Source of the DNA: Roseivivax sediminis
Lineage (GTDB): Bacteria > Pseudomonadota > Alphaproteobacteria > Rhodobacterales > Rhodobacteraceae
NCBI RefSeq assembly: GCF_900112685.1
Contig: NZ_FOMS01000008.1
Span: 62,001 to 126,000, forward strand
DNA length: 64,000 nt
Direction of reading: 5' to 3'
Below the pieces are notes generated by a model that saw only the letters and a list, made by a program, of their open reading frames with translations, was not told the DNA's origin and did no database searches. A program made the position numbers and the translations under genes. Shown piece after piece: positions 35,592 through 42,928 of the stretch (positions within the stretch are counted from its first letter, which is position 1; the number at the start of each line of letters is the position of its first letter).

Positions 35592-37070
35592 TCACACCGA
35601 CAGGCAGACGTATTTCATCTCCAGGAACTCGTCGATGCCGTGGTGCGAGCCCTCGCGGCCGAGGCCCGATTGCTTCACGCCGCCGAACGGCGCCACCTCG
35701 GTCGAGATGAGGCCGGTGTTCACGCCGACGATGCCGTATTCCAGCTCTTCCGCGACCTTCCAGACCCGGCTGAGGTCCTTGGCGTAAAAGTACGACGCCA
35801 GCCCGAAGATCGTGTCGTTGGCCATCGCGATCACGTCGTCCGCGTCCTCGAACCGGAACAGCGGGGCGAGCGGGCCGAACGTTTCCTCCTGCGCGAAGGC
35901 CATGTCCTGCGTCGCGCCGGTGATGATCGCCGGCTTGAAGAAGTTGCCATCCGCGTCGTGCTGGTCCGACCCGAGGATGACCTTGCCGCCCTTCGACTTG
36001 GCGTCGCGGATATGCTCCTGCACCTTGTCGATGGCCTCCGCGGTGATCATCGGGCCGAGATCCACGTCGTCCTCGGCCAGCCCGTCGCCGATCTTGAGCT
36101 GCGACACCCGGTCCTTCAGCTTCTCGGCGAACTCGTCGTAGACGCCCGCCTGCACATAGATCCGGTTGGCGCAGACGCAGGTCTGCCCGTTGTTGCGGAA
36201 CTTGGACGCGATGGCCCCTTCGACCGCCGCGTCGACGTCGGCGTCGTCGAAGACGATGAACGGCGCGTTGCCGCCCAGCTCCATGGAACATTTCTTCACC
36301 TGGTCGGCAGCCTGCTTGAGCAGGATCCGCCCCACCTCGGTGGAGCCGGTGAAGGTCAGCTTGCGCACCTTGGCGTTCTCGCAGAACTCCTTGCCCACCT
36401 CGGACGAGGACGAGGACGTCACCACGTTGAACACGCCCGAGGGCATGCCCGCCCGCTCGGCCAGCACGGCGAGCGCGGTGGCCGACAGCGGCGTCTCCTT
36501 GGCGGGCCGCGCCACGAAGCTGCATCCGGCGGCCAGCGCGGGGGCGGCCTTGCGGGTGATCATCGCGATGGGGAAGTTCCACGGCGTGATCGACGCGGCG
36601 ACGCCGACCGGCTGTTTCATTACCAGGATGCGCTTGTCGCGCTGGTGGCCAGGGATCTGTTCGCCATAGACGCGCTTGGCCTCTTCGGCGAAGAACTCGA
36701 TGAAGGACGCGCCATAGGCGACCTCGCCGGTCGACTCGGTCATCGGCTTGCCCTGCTCGGCGGTCATGATCTTGCCGAGGTCGCGCTGGTTGGCCATGAT
36801 CAGGTCGAACCACTGGCGCAGGACCGCCGCGCGCTCCTTGCCGGTCCATCGGGCCCAGTCCTTCTGCGCCGCGTGCGCCTGGTCGATGGCGTCGGCCACC
36901 TGGGCGCGCGACAGGTCCGACACCTCGGCGATCACGTCGCCCCGGGCCGGGTTGGTCACCTCGAAGGTGCCGTCGTCGCCGGCGATCCATTGCCCGCCGA
37001 CGAAGGCGTGCGGCTCCAGCAGGCTCGGATCGTCCAGCATCGCGGCCAGGTCGGTCGTCTTGTCGAGCAT
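35592..37070 (-). CDS. gabD: NAD(P)-dependent succinate-semialdehyde dehydrogenase (GabD type)
   Basis: 492 residues, aldehyde dehydrogenase superfamily. It has the motif ITPWNFPIAMITRK for cofactor binding, FTGSTEVGR, the general base Glu in MELGGNAPFIV and the catalytic Cys in GQTCVCANRIYV, which is the GabD form. It should oxidise succinate semialdehyde to succinate in GABA and polyamine breakdown. The length is typical. No GABA transaminase gene is adjacent. It is divergent from an alpha/beta hydrolase over 93 bp. Confidence 0.9.
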   Translation of the reverse strand: MLDKTTDLAAMLDDPSLLEPHAFVGGQWIAGDDGTFEVTNPARGDVIAEVSDLSRAQVADAIDQAHAAQKDWARWTGKERAAVLRQWFDLIMANQRDLGKIMTAEQGKPMTESTGEVAYGASFIEFFAEEAKRVYGEQIPGHQRDKRILVMKQPVGVAASITPWNFPIAMITRKAAPALAAGCSFVARPAKETPLSATALAVLAERAGMPSGVFNVVTSSSSSEVGKEFCENAKVRKLTFTGSTEVGRILLKQAADQVKKCSMELGGNAPFIVFDDADVDAAVEGAIASKFRNNGQTCVCANRIYVQAGVYDEFAEKLKDRVSQLKIGDGLAEDDVDLGPMITAEAIDKVQEHIRDAKSKGGKVILGSDQHDADGNFFKPAIITGATQDMAFAQEETFGPLAPLFRFEDADDVIAMANDTIFGLASYFYAKDLSRVWKVAEELEYGIVGVNTGLISTEVAPFGGVKQSGLGREGSHHGIDEFLEMKYVCLSV

Positions 37071-37163
37071 GTCACAAACCTTTCAAATTGGGGGGTGTCG
37101 CCGCGCCCGGTTCTGGTAAGTCTTGGCCGATCCTATAGTCCCGGTACGACCAAGAGGAAAACG

Positions 37164-37955
37164 ATGGACCTCGACGACGCCTACGACAACCAAAGTCACG
37201 TTCCCGACGCGGCCGATTACCCGCCCCGCTGGGCCGCGGAAGCGGAGGCGTACCGCAAGCGGCTCGGGGCAGCCAACCGGGCGCGGCTGGGATTGATGTA
37301 CGGTCACGGAACGCGCCAGGTGATGGATTTGTTCACGCCGGTCGGTCGTCGCGATGGGCTCGCGATCTTCGTGCACGGCGGTTACTGGCGGCGCTTCGGC
37401 CGCGGCGACTTCTCGCATTTCGCCGACGGGCTGGTGCTGCAGCACTGGGCGGTGGCGATGCCGTCCTACGATCTTTGCCCGCGCGCGCGCATCTCGGACA
37501 TCATGCGGCAAGTGGCCAGCGCCGTCGCGGCGGTCGCGCGCGAGCTGCCGGACCTGCCGATCCGGCTCGTCGGCCATTCCGCCGGCGGTCAGCTCGTCGC
37601 GCGCATGCTGGCCCCCGGCGTCCTTCCGGAGGAGGTCGGCGCCCGGATCGAGCGGGTGATGCCGATCTCGCCGGTCTCCGACCTGCGGCCGCTCCTGCGC
37701 ACCTCGATCAACGACGATCTGCAGCTCGAGGCCGAGGAGGCCGCCGCCGAGAGCCCGGTCCTGATGGACCCGCCGCGCACGCCGGTCTCGGTCTGGGTGG
37801 GCGGCGACGAGCTGCCGGCTTTCCTGGACCAGGCCCGCTGGCTCGCCGAGGCCTGGGGCGCGGAGCACGTCGTCGAGGACGGCAAGCACCATTTCAATGT
37901 GATCGACGGGCTTCTCGACCCCGAGAGCCGCATGATCCGGACGCTGTTGGCCTAG
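37164..37955 (+). CDS. Alpha/beta hydrolase, arylformamidase-like
   Basis: 263 residues from the ATG at 37164 with AAGAGGAAA upstream. The frame is open far upstream only as a shadow antisense to gabD and the DUF3616 gene. The oxyanion motif HGGYW, the nucleophile elbow GHSAGGQ, an Asp in WVGGDELP and His in KHHFNVID form a complete catalytic set. HGGYW with KHHFNVID is typical of kynurenine formamidase of the alpha/beta-hydrolase type and related esterases. N-formylkynurenine hydrolysis is therefore plausible, but no other kynurenine gene is nearby. Confidence 0.85.
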   Translation: MDLDDAYDNQSHVPDAADYPPRWAAEAEAYRKRLGAANRARLGLMYGHGTRQVMDLFTPVGRRDGLAIFVHGGYWRRFGRGDFSHFADGLVLQHWAVAMPSYDLCPRARISDIMRQVASAVAAVARELPDLPIRLVGHSAGGQLVARMLAPGVLPEEVGARIERVMPISPVSDLRPLLRTSINDDLQLEAEEAAAESPVLMDPPRTPVSVWVGGDELPAFLDQARWLAEAWGAEHVVEDGKHHFNVIDGLLDPESRMIRTLLA

Positions 37956-38485
37956 ACGCGCAGGTTTGTCCCGGCACGAAGGCGCCGGGCCAGCGCCGGC
38001 TCGTGGGTTGGCGCCCATAACCTTCGAGGTCTGCGCTTTATGGCTGCCACGTACATCGTCGATCCGAGCGTCTTGCACGGGTGACAGAGCGCCGACCCGC
38101 CGGGACGGTCCGGCGCTGGCCCGACGCCTTCGGCTTGATTCCGGGCCGGTCAAAGCGGCACTAGGCCGTTGCCAGAAAGATCGAAGCTTCCCGTTCAGAG
38201 GCGCTTTCGACCCGAGCCACCGGACCCAAACGCGCCGGGCCAGCGTGCGCCCATGTGTTGGCACCGTTGGCTAGCCTTGGGCCGGTCGGCGCTTGGCTCG
38301 GCCTCTACCCCCTTGCCACACGCGACCATCCACGTCAGAACCTTGCCCAGGGCCGGGCGATGGCGTCGCCCGCATTCCGCCCCCGACCGTCCTGAACGCC
38401 GGGACCTATCTTTGCCGCCGTATGCGCGGGGAAGGCAGGCTCCGCCCCCTCCCCCGCGCATTAGGCGCTATCCGGAGGGACCCCC
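37956..38485. other. 530-bp intergenic region with degenerate repeats, no gene seen
   Basis: I see no ORF with a ribosome site or domain sequence. A 13-bp core CGCCGGGCCAGCG occurs at about 37983 and 38231, each followed by a related stretch containing GTTGGC, so about 40 bp is imperfectly repeated with a 247-bp period. The part 38028-38150 resembles 18700-18820. A small RNA or an old repeat remnant is possible. Confidence 0.5.
38028..38150. repeat. Degenerate intergenic sequence related to 18700-18820
   Basis: GCGCTTTAT, GCCACGT, GTCGA...GAGCG and CCTTCGGCTTGATTCCG occur in the same order and at similar spacing as in the spacer after trpS. The middle parts are clearly diverged. Edges are approximate. 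Confidence 0.45.
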
Positions 38486-39691
38486 ATGGACCGACCCGCA
38501 TCCTACCGCTTCCACAACGGCGACAAGGCCGCCCTGCCCTTCGCGCCCGAGGAATACGAGGCGCGCCTCGCCGGGCTGCGCCGTATCCTCGCCGCCCACG
38601 GGCTCGACGCCTGCCTACTGACGTCCATGCATAACGTCGCCTACTATTCGGGCTTTCTCTACTGCGCCTTCGGCCGGCCCTACGGGCTCGTGGTCACGCC
38701 CGAGACCTCGGTGACCATCGCCGCCGGGATCGACGCCGGCCAACCCTGGCGGCGCTGCCACGGCGATGCCGTCACCTATACCGACTGGCAGCGCGACAAT
38801 TTCTGGCGCGTCGCCGCCGGTATCGCCGGGCGCGGCAGGCGCCTCGGGATCGAGGGCGACCTCCTGACGCTGGAGGCCCGCGAGAAGCTGGAAGCCGCCT
38901 TCGCCCCCGAGTCGGTCGTCCCGATCCACGCGGACACGATGCGCCAGCGCATGATGAAATCGCCCGCCGAGATCGCGCTCATCCGGCAGGGCGCGGCCGT
39001 GGCCGATATCGGCGGCGCAGCGGTGGTCGAGGCGATCGCCGAAGGCGTGCGAGAGATCGACGTCGCCATGGCCGGCCGCGACGCAATGGAGCGCGAGATC
39101 GCCGCACGCTTCGCGGAGGCGGAGTACCGCGACACATGGGTCTGGTTCCAGTCGGGGCTCAACACCGACGGGGCGCACAATCCGGTCACCGCGCGGCGCC
39201 TGGAGCGCGGCGATATCCTCAGCCTGAACGCCTTCCCGATGATCTCGGGCTATTACACCGCGCTCGAACGCACGCTGTTTCTGGGTGAGGTCGACCCCGC
39301 CTCGCGGCGCTACTGGGAGGCGAATGTCGCGACGCACGAATACGGCATGTCGCTGCTGAAACCCGGCGCCCGCTGCTCGGACGTCACGCATGCGCTCAAC
39401 ACCTTCCTGGCAGAGCGCGACCTGCTGCAGTACCGCACGTTCGGGTACGGGCATTCGTTCGGGATCCTGTCGCATTATTACGGCCGCGAAGCCGGGCTGG
39501 AGCTGCGCGAGGACGTCGAGACGGTGCTCGAACCCGGCATGGTCGTGTCGATGGAGCCGATGCTGACCATCCCCGACGGTCGACCCGGCGCCGGCGGCTA
39601 CCGCGAGCACGACATCCTCGTCATCAGCGAGGACGGCGCAGAGAATATCACCGGCTTCCCCTACGGACCGGAGGCGAATATCGTGCCCTGA
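38486..39691 (+). CDS. Creatinase (creatine amidinohydrolase)
   Basis: 401 residues, the usual creatinase length, with GGAGGG upstream of the ATG. The N-terminal domain has TSMHNVAYYSGFLYCAFGRP and the C-terminal pita-bread domain has WFQSGLNTDGAHNPVT, AFPMISGYYTALERTLFLGE, YRTFGYGHSFGILSHYYGRE and SMEPMLTIPDGRPGAGGYRE. These are nearly identical to the known Pseudomonas creatinase as I recall it. The metal ligands of true M24 peptidases are replaced, as in creatinases. It converts creatine to sarcosine and urea. It stands alone here, with no sarcosine oxidase or creatininase in the window. Confidence 0.93.
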   Translation: MDRPASYRFHNGDKAALPFAPEEYEARLAGLRRILAAHGLDACLLTSMHNVAYYSGFLYCAFGRPYGLVVTPETSVTIAAGIDAGQPWRRCHGDAVTYTDWQRDNFWRVAAGIAGRGRRLGIEGDLLTLEAREKLEAAFAPESVVPIHADTMRQRMMKSPAEIALIRQGAAVADIGGAAVVEAIAEGVREIDVAMAGRDAMEREIAARFAEAEYRDTWVWFQSGLNTDGAHNPVTARRLERGDILSLNAFPMISGYYTALERTLFLGEVDPASRRYWEANVATHEYGMSLLKPGARCSDVTHALNTFLAERDLLQYRTFGYGHSFGILSHYYGREAGLELREDVETVLEPGMVVSMEPMLTIPDGRPGAGGYREHDILVISEDGAENITGFPYGPEANIVP

Positions 39692-39712
39692 TACCCGATA
39701 GAAAAACTCGGA

Positions 39713-39740
39713 TTGACTTGTCCGACTGGTTTGGTCAGGT
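39713..39740 (+). promoter_or_regulatory. Possible promoter of the hemP transcript
   Basis: TTGACT (39713-39718) and TCAGGT (39735-39740) are separated by 16 bp, about 70 nt before the 49-residue ORF. The -10 match is weak. I found no clear iron-box palindrome in this stretch. Confidence 0.35.
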
Positions 39741-39809
39741 TTAGCGTCAGCCACCCCGCTCGACCGACCCGGGGAAGCCCGCGACCCAAACCTTTCGGAG
39801 GACCGGCAC

Positions 39810-39959
39810 ATGCCCCGCGCTCCATCGCACGATTCGCGTATTCCCCGTGTCGAACGGCCCGGTTTCGTCACCGATGCCGAGCCGTTCGGCATCCTCGGCC
39901 TCGAAGCGCTGCTCGACCGCCTTGTCTGGCGCGCAACCCGGGGGGATTGCGCATGCTGA
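39810..39959 (+). CDS. 49-residue ORF upstream of and overlapping hemP
   Basis: 49 codons plus stop, with an ideal GGAGG (39797-39801) 8 nt before its ATG. It overlaps the hemP start by 7 bp, so ribosomes ending it can restart at hemP. The product is basic at the N-terminus, then has a short amphipathic helix (EPFGILGLEALLDRLVW) and ends CAC. I do not recognise it. It may be a real small protein in the haem/iron pathway or a leader peptide that sets hemP translation. Confidence 0.55.
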   Translation: MPRAPSHDSRIPRVERPGFVTDAEPFGILGLEALLDRLVWRATRGDCAC

Positions 39960-40111
39960 CCCGGCGGATCGAGACCCAGACTGCCAGCGAAGTGCCGCAG
40001 CACGACGCGGAAATCCTCACCGGCGGCGGGCAACTCGCCCAGATCCGCCTGGGTGAGCAGATCTACACGCTGCGCATCACCCGTCAGGGAAAGCTCATCC
40101 TGACGAAATGA
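39953..40111 (+). CDS. hemP: Hemin uptake protein HemP
   Basis: 52 residues with the HemP signature at the C-terminus: QIRLGEQIYTLRITRQGKLILTK, quoted here in parts as IRLGEQIYTLR and GKLILTK. HemP proteins are about 40-70 residues and lie near haem or iron uptake genes, where they promote uptake-gene expression. The frame is open upstream to 39713, but this ATG gives the normal length and is coupled to the preceding small ORF. The neighbour 46 bp downstream is an imelysin, which supports an iron role. Confidence 0.85.
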   Translation: MLTRRIETQTASEVPQHDAEILTGGGQLAQIRLGEQIYTLRITRQGKLILTK

Positions 40112-40157
40112 GTCGGGCCGGGGTAGCGAAAATTATAGCCAAGGAACGGGACAACAG

Positions 40158-41408
40158 ATGATTCGTACGTTAACCGCTACCGCCGCGCTGATTGCCGCGA
40201 CGCCTGCGCTGGCCGACAAGGCCGGCGTGGTCGAGACCTATGCCGACATCGCCCATGCCGGATACGAAGACAGCCTCACTACCGCCCAGGCGCTGCAGGA
40301 GGCCGTGACCGCGCTGATCGAAGAGCCCTCGGCCGAAGCGCTGGCGACGGCCAAGCAAGCCTGGCTCGAGGCCCGCGTGCCCTACCAGCAGACCGAGGCG
40401 TTCCGCTTCGGCAACCCGATCGTCGACGACTGGGAAGGCAAGGTGAACGCCTGGCCGCTCGACGAGGGGCTGATCGACTATGTCGAGGGCGGCGCGGTCG
40501 AAGCGGGCGAGAACCGCTATGCCGGGCTCAACGTCATCGCCAACGAAAGCTTCACGCTCTCGGGCGAAGAGGTCGACGCCTCGGAGATCACGCCGGATCT
40601 GCTGCAGGACACCCTGCACGAGGCCGACGGCGTGGAGGCGAACGTCGCCACCGGCTACCATGCGATCGAGTTCCTGCTCTGGGGTCAGGATCTGAACGGC
40701 ACCGATGACGGCGCCGGCAGCCGCCCGTGGACGGATTACGCTGCGGGCGAGGACTGCACCAACGGCAATTGCGATCGCCGCGGCGAATACCTGCAAGCCG
40801 CGACCGACCTGCTGGTCTCCGACCTCGAATGGATCACGCAGCAGTGGGCCGAAGGCGGCGATGCGCGCACGGCGGTCACCGAAGATCCCGATGCCGGGAT
40901 CAAGGCGATGCTGACCGGCATGGGCTCGCTCTCCTACGGGGAGCAGGCAGGCGAGCGCATGAAGCTCGGCCTGATGCTGAACGATCCCGAGGAAGAGCAT
41001 GATTGCTTCTCGGACAACACGCACAATTCGCATTTCTACGACGGGCTCGGCATCCACAACGTCTATAACGGCCGTTACCTGCGCGTGGACGGCTCCGTTG
41101 TCGAAGGCGACAGCCTCGCGGACCTCGTCGCCGAGGCGGACGCGGAGGTCGGCGACGCGCTCTCGCGCGATCTAGACAATTCCGTGCTGCAGCTGGCCAA
41201 GCTGAAGGCCGCGGCCGAAGCCGGCTTCGCCTATGACGAGATGCTCGCGCGCGGCAATGCCGAAGGCGAGGCGATCATCATGGCGGCGGTCGACGCGCTC
41301 GTCGCGCAGACCCGGTCGATCGAACGCGCGGTCAGCGCGCTCGGCCTCGACCAGATCGGGTTCGAAGGCTCCGACAGCCTCGACAACCCGGACGCAGTTT
41401 TCCAATAA
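40158..41408 (+). CDS. Imelysin family iron-regulated periplasmic protein (IrpA-like)
   Basis: 416 residues with AAGGAACGGG upstream of the ATG. Residues 1-19 form a signal peptide ending ALA. The imelysin domain has the GxHxxE motif in GYHAIEFLLWGQD (about residues 171-183) and the family features VPYQQTEAFRFG, VNAWPLDEGLIDYVEGG and NTHNSHFYDGLGIHNVYNG. Imelysin proteins act in periplasmic iron uptake. It follows hemP by 46 bp and is likely co-transcribed with it. Confidence 0.93.
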   Translation: MIRTLTATAALIAATPALADKAGVVETYADIAHAGYEDSLTTAQALQEAVTALIEEPSAEALATAKQAWLEARVPYQQTEAFRFGNPIVDDWEGKVNAWPLDEGLIDYVEGGAVEAGENRYAGLNVIANESFTLSGEEVDASEITPDLLQDTLHEADGVEANVATGYHAIEFLLWGQDLNGTDDGAGSRPWTDYAAGEDCTNGNCDRRGEYLQAATDLLVSDLEWITQQWAEGGDARTAVTEDPDAGIKAMLTGMGSLSYGEQAGERMKLGLMLNDPEEEHDCFSDNTHNSHFYDGLGIHNVYNGRYLRVDGSVVEGDSLADLVAEADAEVGDALSRDLDNSVLQLAKLKAAAEAGFAYDEMLARGNAEGEAIIMAAVDALVAQTRSIERAVSALGLDQIGFEGSDSLDNPDAVFQ

Positions 41409-41479
41409 GAGGATCGAGCAGTTCCCTCTGGCGGGCGGTCTCTGGACCGCCCGTCTTCCGTTCCAGCCACGGGATTCAC

Positions 41480-41728
41480 ATGGCCAAGAAACTCCCCAGC
41501 CCCTGTATCGACGTCTGCAAGTTCCGCCGCGAAGGGCACTGCATCGGCTGCTCGATGACGAAGACGCAGAAGAAGATCTTCAAGAAAATGAAAAACCCCG
41601 CGGAACGCGAGGCTTTCGTGACGATGCTGGTGCATCAGCAGAACGACCTTGGGAAGTATTCCCACTGGCGCGCCGCCTATTTGAAGAAATGCACGAAAAA
41701 GGGGGCCAAGCCCCCTTTCGCCGCCTGA
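41480..41728 (+). CDS. DUF1289 family small protein with a four-Cys motif
   Basis: 82 residues. The N-terminal part has the DUF1289 signature SPCIDVCKFRREGHCIGC: four cysteines in C-x3-C-x6-C-x2-C, likely to bind zinc or iron. The C-terminal part is very basic (KKIFKKMK, then YLKKCTKKGAK). The function of the family is unknown. It lies 71 bp after the imelysin gene. A 9-bp terminator-like hairpin is encoded within its last codons. Confidence 0.88.
   Translation: MAKKLPSPCIDVCKFRREGHCIGCSMTKTQKKIFKKMKNPAEREAFVTMLVHQQNDLGKYSHWRAAYLKKCTKKGAKPPFAA
41698..41718 (+). terminator. Hairpin inside the 3' end of the DUF1289 gene
   Basis: Perfect 9-bp stem AAAGGGGGC/GCCCCCTTT with loop CAA. It is flanked by A-rich sequence upstream and T upstream of the stop codon. 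It lies in the coding sequence, encoding part of the basic tail. Confidence 0.6.
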
Positions 41729-41731
41729 GGC

Positions 41732-41750
41732 GCCGGGCCTTCGGCCCGGC
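41732..41750. terminator. Terminator between DUF1289 gene and convergent dps
   Basis: 8-bp stem GCCGGGCC/GGCCCGGC with loop TTC, just past the DUF1289 stop and 20 bp from the dps stop. It can serve both convergent genes. Confidence 0.65.
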
Positions 41751-41769
41751 ATCTCCGGACGACGTGCGC

Positions 41770-42243
41770 TCAGCCCTGAAGGTGAGAGCGCAGCATCCAG
41801 GCGAATTTCTCGTGGACGCGGCCCCGCTCGATCGCGAGGTCTTCGGTCAGCGTATCGCCGTTGTCGCCGGACACGGCCTCGAGGCCCGACAGCGTGGCGG
41901 CGATCTGCTCTTCCGCCTTCATCAGGGTCTCGATCATCTCCTTGTCGGTCGCGTGGCCGTCATGCTCGGACACCTTGGAGCGTTCGAGCATCTTGGCCAG
42001 TTGGCCTTCCGCGTGCATATCGAGCGCGCGGACACGTTCGGCCAGGTCGTCCTGACCCTCGAAGTGATCCTCGTAGATCTTCTGGAACAGGTCGTGCAGC
42101 GGGCCGAAAGCCATGCCCTTCACGTTCCAGTGGAAATTCTGGGCCAGCATCGTGGTCACGACCGTTTCGGCCACGGCCTGGTTGAGCGCGTCGGCGATCG
42201 CTTCGCGCGCGGACGGGCTCAGGTTCATTGCAGTCTCGGGCAT
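41770..42243 (-). CDS. dps: Dps family ferritin-like DNA-protection protein
   Basis: 157 residues, the usual Dps length. The ferroxidase-site motifs are present: QNFHWNVKG (about residues 35-43) and HDLFQKIYEDHFEGQDDLAE (about 49-68). A helical C-terminus with EKFAWMLRSHL follows. It forms a 12-mer shell that oxidises and stores iron and shields DNA from peroxide. A 15-bp palindrome like the Irr iron-control element lies 36 bp upstream. It is convergent with the iron-uptake genes. Confidence 0.95.
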   Translation of the reverse strand: MPETAMNLSPSAREAIADALNQAVAETVVTTMLAQNFHWNVKGMAFGPLHDLFQKIYEDHFEGQDDLAERVRALDMHAEGQLAKMLERSKVSEHDGHATDKEMIETLMKAEEQIAATLSGLEAVSGDNGDTLTEDLAIERGRVHEKFAWMLRSHLQG

Positions 42244-42278
42244 CGCGTTCTCCTTCTAACGCCGGTTACGTCCCTACT

Positions 42279-42293
42279 TTAGAATTATTCTAA
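42279..42293. promoter_or_regulatory. Irr-box (ICE)-like palindrome upstream of dps
   Basis: Perfect inverted repeat TTAGAAT-T-ATTCTAA. The half-sites TTAGAA and TTCTAA match, as I recall, the iron-control element bound by Irr in alphaproteobacteria. It is 36 bp upstream of the dps ATG and includes the stop codon of the upstream gene. It would let Irr repress dps in low iron. Confidence 0.65.
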
Positions 42294-42730
42294 GCTGGTT
42301 CAAGTCCCATCGACAATCCGCGCGCGAGAAATCCGATGGATCGGCGCGAAGCATGGGTCAAACGGCGCGAGACGAGGAAGGTTGCACTGGCGTCGTCGTC
42401 CCGGCGGAAGGCGGCGATGAGCGCAAGCAGCCAGCGTTCGTCGAAGCTCAGCTCCGTGCTGCCGCGCTTGTAGATCCGGACCGGCCGACCGAGGCCCTGG
42501 TCGAGCGTGCGCAGGAGCGCCTCGGCGAAACGCGGCGCCGCGACGCTGCGTTCGGCACCGAGCAGCGCACAGGCGCGAAAGAGATCCGCCCGCGGCGTCG
42601 CCCGGCAGCGCGCGGCGGTGCGCCGCAACATGTCCAGCAGGGCCGCTTCGTCGTCGGGTAGCCGGGCCGCATCGTCGATTTCACGGGTCGGGCTGGGAAG
42701 CTGGGCAAGGGGGACGGGCTGTGCGGTCAT
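42290..42730 (-). CDS. Conserved-type hypothetical protein next to dps
   Basis: 146 residues with GAGGACC upstream of the ATG. There is no signal peptide or membrane helix. It is mostly helical, with an Arg-rich middle (MLRRTAARCRATPRADLFRA) and a C-terminal stretch DERWLLALIAAFRRDDDAS. I recall similar hypothetical proteins in Roseobacter genomes, but no function. It is upstream of dps on the same strand, and its stop codon is part of the Irr-like palindrome. Confidence 0.75.
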   Translation of the reverse strand: MTAQPVPLAQLPSPTREIDDAARLPDDEAALLDMLRRTAARCRATPRADLFRACALLGAERSVAAPRFAEALLRTLDQGLGRPVRIYKRGSTELSFDERWLLALIAAFRRDDDASATFLVSRRLTHASRRSIGFLARGLSMGLEPA

Positions 42731-42803
42731 CTTCGGTCCTCGGGACGTCGTCCTGGAGTTGTCTGGAAGGCGGAGGCGAACCCCTGCACTCCCCTTTTCC
42801 TAC

Positions 42804-42832
42804 AATATTGGTCAGGCTCTGAGAACCCTCAA
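42804..42832 (-). promoter_or_regulatory. Possible minus-strand promoter of the 146-residue gene
   Basis: On the minus strand TTGAGG (42832-42827) and AATATT (42809-42804) are 17 bp apart, each matching four of six consensus bases. A GTTTC-N5-GAAAC inverted repeat lies upstream at 42861-42875. Confidence 0.35.
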
Positions 42833-42928
42833 GATGTCGCATGTACGGAGGATCCGACAAGTTTCCGATTGAAACGCTCAAGATTCCTTGCAAGTGAGGC
42901 TGCATACGCTGCCGGAGCCTCGTTCCTC

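Noticed and set aside
34536-37955. A plus-strand open frame of 1139 codons antisense to gabD and the DUF3616 gene
   Set aside because: Only the last 263 codons (from 37164) show a real protein, the alpha/beta hydrolase. The rest has the His/Arg/Val-rich composition of a GC-rich antisense frame.
37956-38485. Short frames in the 530-bp spacer before creatinase
   Set aside because: None has a ribosome site or coherent protein sequence; they change strand and frame within a few hundred bases.
39713-39952. Longer start for hemP giving a 132-residue protein
   Set aside because: HemP proteins are about 40-70 residues. The extension overlaps the 49-residue ORF in another frame, which has the better ribosome site.
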